Below, piece after piece: positions 50,540-58,443 of a stretch of 64,000 bases of DNA; position 1 is the stretch's first letter; the number at the start of each line of letters is the position of its first letter. Source of the DNA: Acidimicrobium ferrooxidans (GTDB lineage: Bacteria > Actinomycetota > Geothermincolia > Fen-727 > Anoxymicrobiaceae); the NCBI GenBank assembly GCA_020723485.1, contig DYIU01000001.1:186001-250000 (forward strand), in the 5' to 3' direction. Under the pieces are notes generated by a model that worked only from the letters and a program-made list of their open reading frames with translations, had not been told where the DNA came from and searched no databases. Made by a program: the position numbers and the translations under genes.

Positions 50540-51448
50540 ATGTCGAAGTTGCGCAACAGGTCGAGGCTGTGCGTCAGCCTGGCGGTTGTGGGCACGCTGG
50601 TGCTGGCGATGTCGGGCATCGCCATCGCCGAAGGCATCACCATCCCCGGCACCGAGATTCAGCTGCCGGACGTGCTGCCGCCCGGCGTGACGCAGGTCGT
50701 CGAGAACGTGACCGACTCCATCCCGGTACCCGAGCTACCGCTGCCGGGGACCGAGGCTGTGGAGGGGCTCGTCAACGAAGTGACGGGCGCGCTCGAGGTC
50801 CTGCCCGTCGACGACATCACCGGCCAGCTACCCGGCCTGAACAGCCTGCCGGTTCCGGTATCCGGTGATGCCTTGAGCAGCGTCCCAGCCGGCGCCGACT
50901 CGCTGAACCTGCTGGACCCGTCCCTGCTGGACCCGTCGAACCTGCCGTCGCCCGACGCGCTGACGGACCTGCTGGACCCGTCTCAGCTCCCGCTTCCCGC
51001 GTTCCCGACTCTGGGAGACCTGCCGATCATCAGCACTCTGCTAAACATCCTGGATCCCGCGAACCTGCCCGGGCTGGACGAGCTCCCGGTGATCAGCACC
51101 ATCCTCCCGATAATCGATTCAATCCTCGACAAGCTCGCCGAGATACCTATTCTGAAGCCCATCATAGAGCTGGTGGAGAAGCTGCTGGTCATACTGCGGC
51201 CGGTGAACCCGACACCGACACCGACGCCCGAGACACCTGAAGCGCCGACCGTGCCTTCAGCGAACGTCCCCGCGGCGGTAGCGGCGGCCGAGAGCCCGGC
51301 GGGCGAGTCGTTCGACCACCTCCCATACACGGGCGCCGATTTTACGGGTGTGCTCTTCCTGATTATGTGCCTGCTCGCGAGCGTGCTGCTCATGCACAAG
51401 GTTGAGGGCTCCGTGAAGAGGACCGGATTCAAGAAGAGCAGGATATAA
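50540..51448 (+). CDS. LPXTG cell-wall-anchored Leu/Pro/Asp-rich protein
   Basis: A 302-residue exported protein. Residues 1-30 form a signal peptide (VVGTLVLAMSGIAIAEG). Low-complexity repeats follow: LLDPSLLDPSNLPSPDALTD, LLDPSQLPLP and ILDPANLPGLDELP, plus two PVISTI/PIISTL units. A Pro/Thr linker (NPTPTPTPETPEAP) leads to the sorting signal: LPYTG at about 261-265, a hydrophobic helix and a basic tail (VKRTGFKKSRI). A sortase would cut between T and G and attach the protein to peptidoglycan or to another subunit. AGGAGGG precedes the ATG. It is divergent from the coiled-coil operon. Confidence 0.9.
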   Translation: MSKLRNRSRLCVSLAVVGTLVLAMSGIAIAEGITIPGTEIQLPDVLPPGVTQVVENVTDSIPVPELPLPGTEAVEGLVNEVTGALEVLPVDDITGQLPGLNSLPVPVSGDALSSVPAGADSLNLLDPSLLDPSNLPSPDALTDLLDPSQLPLPAFPTLGDLPIISTLLNILDPANLPGLDELPVISTILPIIDSILDKLAEIPILKPIIELVEKLLVILRPVNPTPTPTPETPEAPTVPSANVPAAVAAAESPAGESFDHLPYTGADFTGVLFLIMCLLASVLLMHKVEGSVKRTGFKKSRI

Positions 51449-51530
51449 GAAGTAAAGCTTCCACGACGGAGGGGTGGTGAGTCTGCCCAGCGTTACCGAC
51501 CCCGCTGCTCCTCCGTCACCTTCCTTTGCA

Positions 51531-51587
51531 CACCGGGGGCAGGTCACTTTGTTGCATCCAACGCAACAAAGTGACCTGACCCCGGTG
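51531..51587. terminator. REP-like full palindrome between convergent genes
   Basis: Arms 51531-51555 and 51563-51587 are complementary over 25 bases with one mismatch, around a 7-nt loop; each arm contains the dispersed core. It separates the LPXTG gene from the convergent sigma gene and can act as a terminator in both directions. Confidence 0.8.
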
Positions 51588-51596
51588 TTGCGTTCT

Positions 51597-53063
51597 CTAG
51601 AACGGCAGGAGGGTTTCCTGCAGGAACTCCACCAGGTCTCCCACGATGTTGCCCTGCTGCTCCGCCGGTTCGGCCGGCGCGCTCGGCTGCGTCTGGGCCG
51701 CCGGGGCCTGCGCGGGCGGCGTTTCCTGCTCGCCAGGCACGTCCTCGCTGACGCCCGCATCGGACGCCGCGGCGCTTTCCTGGGCGACGGGTTGACCCTG
51801 TTCGGCAGGCACGTCCGGCGGGGCCCCGGCGGTGAGAACGGGAGCCACCAGGGTATTGACCACGCCGTCGACGATATAGGTGCTGCTCACCCCCGAGTCC
51901 ACGATGACCGCTGCCAGCTGGCGCGCAGCACCCAGGCTGCAGACGCCCTGGAGCGCGCTCACCATGCCGGGCGGGAGCCCGATGGGAGAAAGAATCATGA
52001 ACACAGGGTCCGTTAGCGTGGTCAGGATGCCCCCGAGCTGAGCGATGGAGGAGTCCAGCAGCTGCCCGGTGGTAGTGAGCAGCCCGCGGGCCGTGTCACC
52101 CGGCTGGGCAAGAAGGCCCCACACGGGTCCCATCTCCTTGTCCGATGGAAGCTGCCCGGTCACATCCGCCACCGGCTTCGCCCCCGGCGACTCCTCCTCG
52201 CCGGTGGCGTTCACCGCCTCGGTCACAGCCTCCTGCCTGACGGTGGCAGCGCCGGATACGCGCTCAGCCCCGCGCGAGGGCTGCCTTGCCGTACCTGCGC
52301 TCACCACTCCCACGCAGACGAGCGACCCGACGAGCAGCAGCACCACGGCGATGTTGAGAGCGGTGCCGCCGAAGCCGACGCTCCCAGCCCCCGTGGCGAA
52401 CCCGGCCGCTCTCTTGAGCGCGGCCCTGGAAAGCGCCGATATCCTGCGTGCGAAGCTCCTGGCAAGTGCAGTAGGCAGCATCGGGAACGCCGACCACCAG
52501 CCGCCCCGCCTCTCACCCGCTTCCGCCAGGCCGCACTTGAGTTGCATCCTGGCCCGGTGCAGAAGGCTCTCCGCCGCCTTCTCCGATATGCCCATCGTCT
52601 CGGCCATCTCCCGGTAGGACATACCCTGCAGCTCGCGCAGTACGATGGCCTGCGCGTGGCGGTCGGGGAGCTTCGAGAGCACAGTCAAAACGTCGGTGCT
52701 GGTCTCCGAGGAGATGAAAACGTCCTCGGGGGAGGTCGGGCAGACGAGCATCGGGTGGGACTTCTCGGCGATGTCATCGTCGGCGCCCGCCCGCTCCTGA
52801 ATGGGCCCGTTGTTCTTGCGGAAATGGTCTATAGCCAGGTTCTGTGCGATGCGGAATATCAGGTTGTGCGTGTAATCCTCGTCGGCCAGGGGCTTTCCGC
52901 TGCGCAGGAGGCGGAAGAACACCTCCTGGGCCAGGTCCTCAGCGGCGTCACGCTGCAGGCCTTTGCTCATAAAAAAGCGCAGCACCTGCATGCGGTACTG
53001 CTCGTAGATCGTCTCGATGGATGGCGCGCCAGGCCCGCCGTCCGTGCTGCCTCGGACGTTCAC
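51597..53063 (-). CDS. ECF sigma factor fused to a membrane anchor and ectodomain
   Basis: A 488-residue protein. Region 2 is at residues 20-95 (YEQYRMQVLRFFMSKGLQRDAAEDLAQEVFFRLL) and region 4 at about 130-180 (LPDRHAQAIVLRELQGMSYREMAETMGISEKAAESLLHRARMQL). A basic linker follows, then a transmembrane helix (about 237-259, ALNIAVVLLLVGSLVCVGVV) and a 225-residue outside part, helical at first, then Pro/Ala/Gln-rich, ending EFLQETLLPF. Typical ECF factors are about 180-200 residues and are held by a separate anti-sigma protein; none adjoins here. The GTG at 53063 follows AGGGAGG. Release by proteolysis is inferred. Confidence 0.9.
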   Translation of the reverse strand: MNVRGSTDGGPGAPSIETIYEQYRMQVLRFFMSKGLQRDAAEDLAQEVFFRLLRSGKPLADEDYTHNLIFRIAQNLAIDHFRKNNGPIQERAGADDDIAEKSHPMLVCPTSPEDVFISSETSTDVLTVLSKLPDRHAQAIVLRELQGMSYREMAETMGISEKAAESLLHRARMQLKCGLAEAGERRGGWWSAFPMLPTALARSFARRISALSRAALKRAAGFATGAGSVGFGGTALNIAVVLLLVGSLVCVGVVSAGTARQPSRGAERVSGAATVRQEAVTEAVNATGEEESPGAKPVADVTGQLPSDKEMGPVWGLLAQPGDTARGLLTTTGQLLDSSIAQLGGILTTLTDPVFMILSPIGLPPGMVSALQGVCSLGAARQLAAVIVDSGVSSTYIVDGVVNTLVAPVLTAGAPPDVPAEQGQPVAQESAAASDAGVSEDVPGEQETPPAQAPAAQTQPSAPAEPAEQQGNIVGDLVEFLQETLLPF

Positions 53064-53211
53064 TCGAATCCTCCCTGTGCGACAAACCTTTATGCGACGT
53101 GCCCAGCGTCTCCTCTTTCATACCAGAAAACCGCCGGAAAGCACAATCCCGCATGTGGTCAATCTCATGGGGGGTGCCCAAAATGGCCCATTCGGGTGAT
53201 AAAACCGCCTT

Positions 53212-53853
53212 CTACCGCTCTGAGACCTCGTCCGGTCCCCGGACGGTCCCCTTGACGACAAGCCGGGAACGGGCGGAGAAGCGGGGGTGGCATGCAATGA
53301 GAGTGACCCCCGGCTCCGGGGTCGGGTCCATCACGCTCGTGTCGTCAGGGTCCACGATCAGCACCTGGTCTACGGTGTACGTGTGCCGACCACCCGCCAG
53401 GTCCACAAGGATGATTTCGTCTCCGGGACCCAGTACGTCAAGGCTCCAGAACGGCCTGGAATGCGTCGTGCGGTGGCCGGCGATGACACAGTTCCCGCGG
53501 GTGCCGGGCATCGCCGTGCCCTTGATATGCGAAGGCCCCTTATCGAGGTTGGTCTTGTCATCGACGTTTGCCATCTCTATGAGGGCCGAGTCGAGTTGGA
53601 GTTCGGGGACGATTATCCTGCCGGCCAACTCACCGGGCTGCACCTCCAGGGGAACAGCGGTCGTCACGGGCCGCATCTCCCATTTGCGGTCCAGGTCTCT
53701 GCCCGTGCGGCGCCCCTCCAGGACCTGCGAGGCGAACCAGACCGCGCCCGCTACCATGGCTGCGGCCAGGATTCCCGTCAGCAGCCACCGGAACATCCGC
53801 ATGGAGAAGGAGAGCCCTCGCAGGGCCTTTTCCCGGGCCCGCCCGCCGCTCAT
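53212..53853 (-). CDS. Class E-like sortase
   Basis: A 213-residue membrane transpeptidase. An N-terminal helix (about 20-41) anchors it. Catalytic His (about 126) is in VIAGHRTTHSRPFWSLD, Cys (about 187) in TLIACHPR and Arg (about 195) in SARSRL. The TLxxCHPxFSAxxR pattern fits actinobacterial class E sortases. It would link the LPYTG protein at 50540 to the wall. The ATG at 53853 overlaps the stop of the upstream gene (ATGA); the open frame further upstream only re-reads that gene. Regulation by the neighbouring sigma factor is inferred. Confidence 0.92.
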   Translation of the reverse strand: MSGGRAREKALRGLSFSMRMFRWLLTGILAAAMVAGAVWFASQVLEGRRTGRDLDRKWEMRPVTTAVPLEVQPGELAGRIIVPELQLDSALIEMANVDDKTNLDKGPSHIKGTAMPGTRGNCVIAGHRTTHSRPFWSLDVLGPGDEIILVDLAGGRHTYTVDQVLIVDPDDTSVMDPTPEPGVTLIACHPRFSARSRLVVKGTVRGPDEVSER

Positions 53854-54422
53854 TCGAGGCGCCTCCTGTCCCTCATTCCCAGGGATAACACGGTCAGGTA
53901 ATCCCTTACACCATCGGCCCCGCCGTCGTCCCAGCCCTGCTTGAGCTCGGGCATGTGCTCCACCACCAGGTACACGCCCTCCGCCGGCATGGACAGCCCT
54001 TCCCTGGCGAGGTCGAGGAACGTGTTGCCGGGAAGCGCGAGGTCGAGCTGGTACCGCTCCTTCAGGAGGGTCCTTATCTTTATCCATTCCCTCCTGATGC
54101 GATAGGCCTCCGCCTTGTCTGATGAAAGGAGCATCGTGAGGGAGAGGCCGGACATCACCGCCAGGAGCTGGCGGTGGTCTTCCAGCTGGTCATACGTCCG
54201 GATATCGTCCGCGGAGAGCGCCTCGAGGATTGTCCACTGCGCGAGGTCCTGGTCGAGGTCCTCGTCGTAGATCACCCCACGTTCGCCCCGGCAGAACCGC
54301 CTGTGCACGGACCGCGCCCAGCTCGCTATGAGGCAGGCGGCCTTGTACGAATCAAGGACTATCTGCTTGTTGATGATGAGGGCATCCGGGCCGGTGCCCG
54401 GGACGGAGCTCTTGTCCCCCAT
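53850..54422 (-). CDS. Helical protein coupled to the sortase
   Basis: A 190-residue soluble, mainly helical protein of unknown family: IINKQIVLDSYKAACLIASWARSVHRRF, an acidic patch (IYDEDLDQDLAQW), and a hydrophobic middle helix (LLAVMSGLSLTMLLSS) too polar at its ends to be clearly transmembrane. No signal peptide or known motif. The ATG at 54422 has AAGGGGG ten bases upstream; the TTG at 54431 is the alternative. Its stop overlaps the sortase start, so the two are made together. A role in sortase control or substrate delivery is only a guess. Confidence 0.75.
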   Translation of the reverse strand: MGDKSSVPGTGPDALIINKQIVLDSYKAACLIASWARSVHRRFCRGERGVIYDEDLDQDLAQWTILEALSADDIRTYDQLEDHRQLLAVMSGLSLTMLLSSDKAEAYRIRREWIKIRTLLKERYQLDLALPGNTFLDLAREGLSMPAEGVYLVVEHMPELKQGWDDGGADGVRDYLTVLSLGMRDRRRLE

Positions 54423-54540
54423 TGCCCGCAAGCCCCCTTTGGAGTTCTTCTAAACAGCGTGCATGTCCAGACACCAGGGAATACGGGTGTTGCGCACAAT
54501 TCATTCTCGGGAGCCGCTGCGGGAACGCCGGCGCCGGTAC

Positions 54541-55590
54541 TTAGTACCTGGCGAGATGGTGCTCTACGACACCGAAGTAGTCAGCTATCTCGTGCTTCTC
54601 CCCACCGGAGCCGACCGCGAAGCCCCGGAAGGTGCCGTACGGCTGGTGGAAATCCGACATGACCACCCCTACGTTGACCTTGCCCCACCGTTCCCCCGCC
54701 GGGGTGAAATCGAGCGAGCAGGCGCCGCCCGCCGTCTCGATGTGCCACGGCTCGAGAACTGCGTTCTCGTTGAGCATGAAGGTCGCCGTCCCAAGGAATC
54801 TCAGGTCTCCATCGACCCAGAGAGCGTTGTCGTTCAGCTCCTCCTCACGGAGGTTTATGCCCTTGCTCAAGTTCAGCGCGACCATGCGGCCTTTGTCGTC
54901 GTGGCCGCCGCAGGTCGCCCAGTTCCAGAAGCTCGTGTAGGGGAAGAACGTCTTCTGTACGTCGATAAGCGCGATGCCCCTGTCCTCGGCGAACGAGTAC
55001 GTCTTCCCCCCGACGGTCACTTCTCCGCGTGCGGGACAGGCGACCTTGTGGGTGTAGGCAGGGCGCTCTCCCCTCAGGAGACCGATGTACTCAAGCGGCT
55101 GAACCCGGTCGAGGTCCTCGATGACCTCTATCTCCGCTTTCAAGGCAGGCTTGCTCTTGGACTCGGCGATCTCCACCCGTCCCCTGTGGAGGCTATAGTT
55201 GAGCCGGTTCTCAATCGTGATGTCGTACCCGCTGAAACTGAAGCCGCACTCGCCGTCCCAGATATTCCGAGCCACCTTCGCCACCCACGGAGGCGCCAGC
55301 CTGTCGTACTCCACCATCGTGCCGGCCGAGCGGTCAAGGAAGTAGCAGAAGGAGTTGGCCAGGAACTTGGCGTTGACTATCGCGAAGCCGAAGTAGAACT
55401 CATCCGCTATCACCCCGATGTGCTGCCACTCCTTGAGCCTGAACCTGGAGTAGAAGCCCGGCATCCGCCTGCCTGCGACGGCGATGCGTGCGTCGGATAT
55501 GTTCACATCCCTGAACGGCGACTTGAACGCGCCGAACTCGACGACACTCTGGTTCTCGACCATCTTTCGGGGTGTGTCTTTGAGCTCCAT
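54541..55590 (-). CDS. DUF2804-family protein
   Basis: A 349-residue protein matching DUF2804: RFRLKEWQHIGVIADEFYFGFAIVN, GTMVEYDRLAPPW, ECGFSFSGYDITIENRLN and FFPYTSFWNWATCGGHDDKG are characteristic. The fold resembles lipocalin-like hydroxyneurosporene-synthase (CrtC/AttH) proteins; its reaction is unknown. The ATG at 55590 follows GGAGGACGG. It is bracketed by the sortase operon and tRNA-Arg. Confidence 0.88.
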   Translation of the reverse strand: MELKDTPRKMVENQSVVEFGAFKSPFRDVNISDARIAVAGRRMPGFYSRFRLKEWQHIGVIADEFYFGFAIVNAKFLANSFCYFLDRSAGTMVEYDRLAPPWVAKVARNIWDGECGFSFSGYDITIENRLNYSLHRGRVEIAESKSKPALKAEIEVIEDLDRVQPLEYIGLLRGERPAYTHKVACPARGEVTVGGKTYSFAEDRGIALIDVQKTFFPYTSFWNWATCGGHDDKGRMVALNLSKGINLREEELNDNALWVDGDLRFLGTATFMLNENAVLEPWHIETAGGACSLDFTPAGERWGKVNVGVVMSDFHQPYGTFRGFAVGSGGEKHEIADYFGVVEHHLARY

Positions 55591-55644
55591 CGCCGTCCTC
55601 CAGTGCGTTCCGGAAGAGTCCTCGACTGCAACCGGGAAGGGTGG

Positions 55645-55718
55645 CACGCCCGCAGGGACTCGAACCCCGAACCTCCCGGTCCGTAGCCGGACGCTCTATC
55701 CAATTGAGCTACGGGCGC
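55645..55718 (-). tRNA. tRNA-Arg (ACG)
   Basis: 74 nt with acceptor GCGCCCG/CGGGCGT, D-arm AGCTCAATTGGATAGAGC, anticodon loop CTACGGA (ACG), T-arm GGGG-TTCGAGT-CCC, and encoded CCA (to 55642). The A34 would be edited to inosine by TadA (46505-46954). Confidence 0.95.
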
Positions 55719-55808
55719 TTTAGAACGGATTTGAGTGTAGCAAATGCGTTGACGGGTGGCAAAAACCAGCCGGGACCTTTCCCCCGTATCCTTTTCCTGG
55801 GGATTGTC

Positions 55809-56270
55809 CTATCTCAGCCCTGACAGGTTACGGTACTGCCAAGCCCGTTCCGCGGCGACGGCTACATCGGCATCAGATGGATTCGCCGCTCTGTGTACGG
55901 CCTGCAGCGCGTAATTTGCGGCGGCGATGGAATGGGTGGGCACGTGAGCGGTCGCGACCGCCTGACCGGCGGCGCGCGCGGCGGAGCGAGCCGGCGTATC
56001 TCCCCCGACGTCGCGCGCTGCGGCGTGAGCATCGAGCGAGGCTTTTCGTATCTCCTCCATCTTGAACACCCCGGTATCAATCCACGACCGGAGTACCTCC
56101 AGGGCTTTTCGGGGTCTCTCGTCCGCCGGGTACTTCTCCTCGAAAAACGGAAGGACGCGCTCCACACAGTCGACAGCCCAGGCGGCAAGTACTACGTGAT
56201 CGGTCTTTGCCACGAGATCATCGAGTGCATCGTCCTTGTAGTTGAGTGAGAATCCTCTAGTGTCGGACAT
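55809..56270 (-). CDS. Putative immunity protein (Imm5-like)
   Basis: A 153-residue helical protein. WAVDCVERVLPFFEEKYPADERPRKALEVLRSWI and the Ala/His repeats (DAHAAARDVGG, AARAAGQAVATAHVPTHSIAAANYALQAV) match the 'putative immunity protein' family linked to toxin immunity. No toxin gene adjoins it, so it is an orphan. The ATG at 56270 is chosen; 56279 is a GTG in frame, and neither has a good ribosome site. The region up to 57280 has lower GC than the rest of the window, which suggests acquisition. Confidence 0.75.
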   Translation of the reverse strand: MSDTRGFSLNYKDDALDDLVAKTDHVVLAAWAVDCVERVLPFFEEKYPADERPRKALEVLRSWIDTGVFKMEEIRKASLDAHAAARDVGGDTPARSAARAAGQAVATAHVPTHSIAAANYALQAVHRAANPSDADVAVAAERAWQYRNLSGLR

Positions 56271-56385
56271 TTGCATCACAATGGTAATCTCACGATTAAA
56301 TATGTAACACTAGCATCTCTAATAACGCTCATCGAGACCTCACAAACGGCATCCAAGCAATTTCTGTGGTCTATTAGTTGCAGGA

Positions 56386-57189
56386 TCAACTCCTGTTGAT
56401 TTTGTTATGCAAACGTCCGACACGTGATATCGTCGATTGACTCAATCCTACGTGCTCGCCGATCTCCTTGAGCGTATACCCGAAGACCATAAAGGCATTG
56501 CCAATCGCGCGATTTCGGGCTTCGATCGAATCGCACCCGTCGAACAGCTCGGCGAGCGTAGGTCGCAACCGCTCTCTAACCTTGCAGGTTGTCACCGCCC
56601 TGCCTGCATAGTATCTGGACTTCACCTCACGCTCCACCTCGAGGGAGCATCCGCTCACGAAGTCCACATAAGTATTGCGGGCCCTTCGCTCATCCTGCGA
56701 AATCAGATTGAGAACGGGCTTTACACTCAGGAAGGTTGGAGCGGGTATCATTCCGGCAATCGCGTTGTAACTGCTCCACTTCCATTCCCCCGGGTGGTTA
56801 CAGATCCCCGCTTCCACCGGATTCCTGGCAATGTATTTTAGTGCGTTCAGAAACCTGTAGTCATCTTCGATGTGCTCAGACATGAAGTGCTCGCGGACAA
56901 GTCGGCCGCTACGCCTGTGGCGCGCATTGAACCTCCGCGAGTACACGCTGTTCAGGACATGCATGCCGCCTGTCAGATCCTTTGCGCTCGTATCGACTAT
57001 CAGGTGAAAGTGATTGGTCATGAGGCAGTAGGAGCAGCATATCCACCTGAACCGGTATACGACGGAACCGAGTTGTCTGAGGAAGCAGACCCTGTCGTAT
57101 TCATCGAGAAAAATACCTCCGTCGCCTACGCCGTGTGAGGCAACGTGGAATACACCCGGAATCAGCGCGCCTCGAGCAGTCCTTGCCAT
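56386..57189 (-). CDS. REP-associated Y1 transposase (RAYT) with C-terminal helix-turn-helix
   Basis: A 267-residue IS200-like single-strand transposase. The HUH motif is H60-F-H62 in MTNHFHLIVD and the catalytic tyrosine is Tyr119 in ALKYIARNPVEAG. These enzymes nick single-stranded hairpins and mobilise REP palindromes. The C-terminal KEIGEHVGLSQSTISRVGRL is a DnaA/ParB-like helix-turn-helix found in one RAYT branch. The ATG at 57189 has GGAGGAGAGG upstream; longer frames to 57249 lack it. No IS200-type end hairpins were found beside it. GC content is lower than in the surroundings. The gap 56271-56385 before it holds nothing recognisable. Confidence 0.92.
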   Translation of the reverse strand: MARTARGALIPGVFHVASHGVGDGGIFLDEYDRVCFLRQLGSVVYRFRWICCSYCLMTNHFHLIVDTSAKDLTGGMHVLNSVYSRRFNARHRRSGRLVREHFMSEHIEDDYRFLNALKYIARNPVEAGICNHPGEWKWSSYNAIAGMIPAPTFLSVKPVLNLISQDERRARNTYVDFVSGCSLEVEREVKSRYYAGRAVTTCKVRERLRPTLAELFDGCDSIEARNRAIGNAFMVFGYTLKEIGEHVGLSQSTISRVGRLHNKINRS

Positions 57190-57285
57190 CTCCCGGTTCC
57201 TCTCCTCCATATCAGACCTAAGGAAGCCAAGCATTGGTAAGCATAACAAGCAATTTCGTTCTTGTTAAGGGGATTGTTCGGATTT

Positions 57286-57310
57286 TGGCGGAGGGGGTGG
57301 GATTCGAACC
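57286..57310 (-). other. Duplicated 3' end of tRNA-Ser(GCT)
   Basis: The 25 bases are identical to 57339-57363, i.e. CCA, discriminator, acceptor 3' strand and half the T-arm of tRNA-Ser(GCT). It is a direct repeat 53 bases downstream of the tRNA 3' end, with no other tRNA part beside it. Confidence 0.8.
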
Positions 57311-57341
57311 TGTCGCTGCCAGCCTCGGTTCGTTTGGCTGG

Positions 57342-57430
57342 CGGAGGGGGTGGGATTCGAACCCACGTGCCAGTTCACCCGGCAAAACGCTTAGCAGGCG
57401 TCTCCCTTACGGCCACTCGGGCACCCCTCC
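57342..57430 (-). tRNA. tRNA-Ser (GCT)
   Basis: A class II tRNA of 89 nt: acceptor GGAGGGG/CCCCTCC, D-arm with GAGTGGCCGTAAGGG, anticodon loop CTGCTAA (GCT), long variable arm, T-arm GTGGG-TTCGAAT-CCCAC, discriminator G and encoded CCA (to 57339). Confidence 0.95.
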
Positions 57431-57459
57431 GCACTGTAATTATAACGCGTCCCGGGTAT

Positions 57460-58095
57460 TTAGCCCTCGCTTTCGGTTTCCCCGTACATCAGGTGCTGGA
57501 AAGCGTAGACGACTGCCATCAACGCGCAAGGAAGGGCGAGGAACAGCCCAACCCCGCAGAAGAGGAATCCTATCGCGCACGTAAACGCGCAGCCTATCCC
57601 CAGCATGAGGAGATGCCAGAAAGCATACCGTGTTATTCTCCAGCTCTCCTTGATGCACTCGATCGGCCCGGCGTCCGTCTCCACCATCACAAAGCCGTAG
57701 AACAAGAAGCGTATCGAGAGGATTACACCGGGAGCGATGAACAGGAGGTAACCCAGGAATATGAAGATGCCTACCACGAACGATGACAGGAGGTACTTGG
57801 GATAGATGCGGATCATCGAGACGAGGTCCAGGAGACGTGGCTTCTCTCCCCTGCCGACTTTAAGGATGACGTTTGTGAAACCCAGGGCGAAGAGACCGCC
57901 GGTGAAGATATACATGACGATGAGGACGATTCCAAGCGGAAGGTACTTGATCCCGAAGTAGGCTAGGGCCAGCGGTATGGTCTGGACGATGCCGGCCAGC
58001 AGCAATGCCTTGAAGAAGAAGCCGAAATGGTCCGTCGCCTTGTCCCAGCCCCACTCAAGCGCGTCGGCCGGGACGAATCTCCACCCGTCGTCCAA
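57460..58095 (-). CDS. DUF975-like multipass membrane protein
   Basis: A 211-residue protein with about five hydrophobic segments. WGWDKATDHFGFFFKALLLAGI at the start and IKESWRITRYAFWHLLMLGIG near residue 150 are typical of glycerophosphoryl diester phosphodiesterase-membrane-domain/DUF975 proteins. The function is unknown. The TTG at 58095 has GGAG eight bases upstream. The gene is bracketed by tRNA-Ser(GCT) on one side and a partial tRNA-Ser relic on the other. Confidence 0.75.
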   Translation of the reverse strand: MDDGWRFVPADALEWGWDKATDHFGFFFKALLLAGIVQTIPLALAYFGIKYLPLGIVLIVMYIFTGGLFALGFTNVILKVGRGEKPRLLDLVSMIRIYPKYLLSSFVVGIFIFLGYLLFIAPGVILSIRFLFYGFVMVETDAGPIECIKESWRITRYAFWHLLMLGIGCAFTCAIGFLFCGVGLFLALPCALMAVVYAFQHLMYGETESEG

Positions 58096-58127
58096 GAGAC
58101 CGCTCCATTCAGGAATTCAGTACATCG

Positions 58128-58175
58128 GTTCACCTGGCAAAACGCTCAGCAGGTGCCCCCATCGGCCGCTCGGGC
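58128..58175 (-). pseudogene. Partial tRNA-Ser(GCT) relic
   Basis: Forty-eight bases align with the D-arm, anticodon arm and variable-arm start of tRNA-Ser(GCT) at 57342-57430; a 26-base stretch has two mismatches and keeps the GCT anticodon. The acceptor and T-arm are missing. It lies in the gene-free stretch 58096-58443, which also contains a REP-like element and a TATAAT at 58391-58396 without a clear -35. Confidence 0.7.
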
Positions 58176-58192
58176 CCGCCGCGCCGCAGAAC

Positions 58193-58214
58193 GCAACAAG
58201 GTGACCTGACCCCG
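58193..58214. repeat. REP-like half element
   Basis: GCAACAAGGTGACCTGACCC then CG, the complement of the dispersed core with one substitution, next to the tRNA-Ser relic. Confidence 0.7.
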
Positions 58215-58443
58215 ATGTTGCGTTTTGGGGGAGTTGATTATAGCAGACGACCGGCACGCTCAGAACGGCATGGGCGCGGGGTACCGCCGGGAGGGCCGTA
58301 ATGGATACAGGGCAGGGCATCGTATTCAATTCCGCCGCGGCCCCGGAAGGATTCATGCGATTGCAGGAGGCCGTGAAGCCCGCGTTCATATATAATTCAG
58401 TAGGCCACCGGTCAGTAAACCGAGAGAAGAAGGGGTGGTGCAG

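Noticed and set aside
54463-55686. 407-residue plus-strand frame over the DUF2804 gene
   Set aside because: It is antisense to a gene with clear family motifs, and its end runs through tRNA-Arg.
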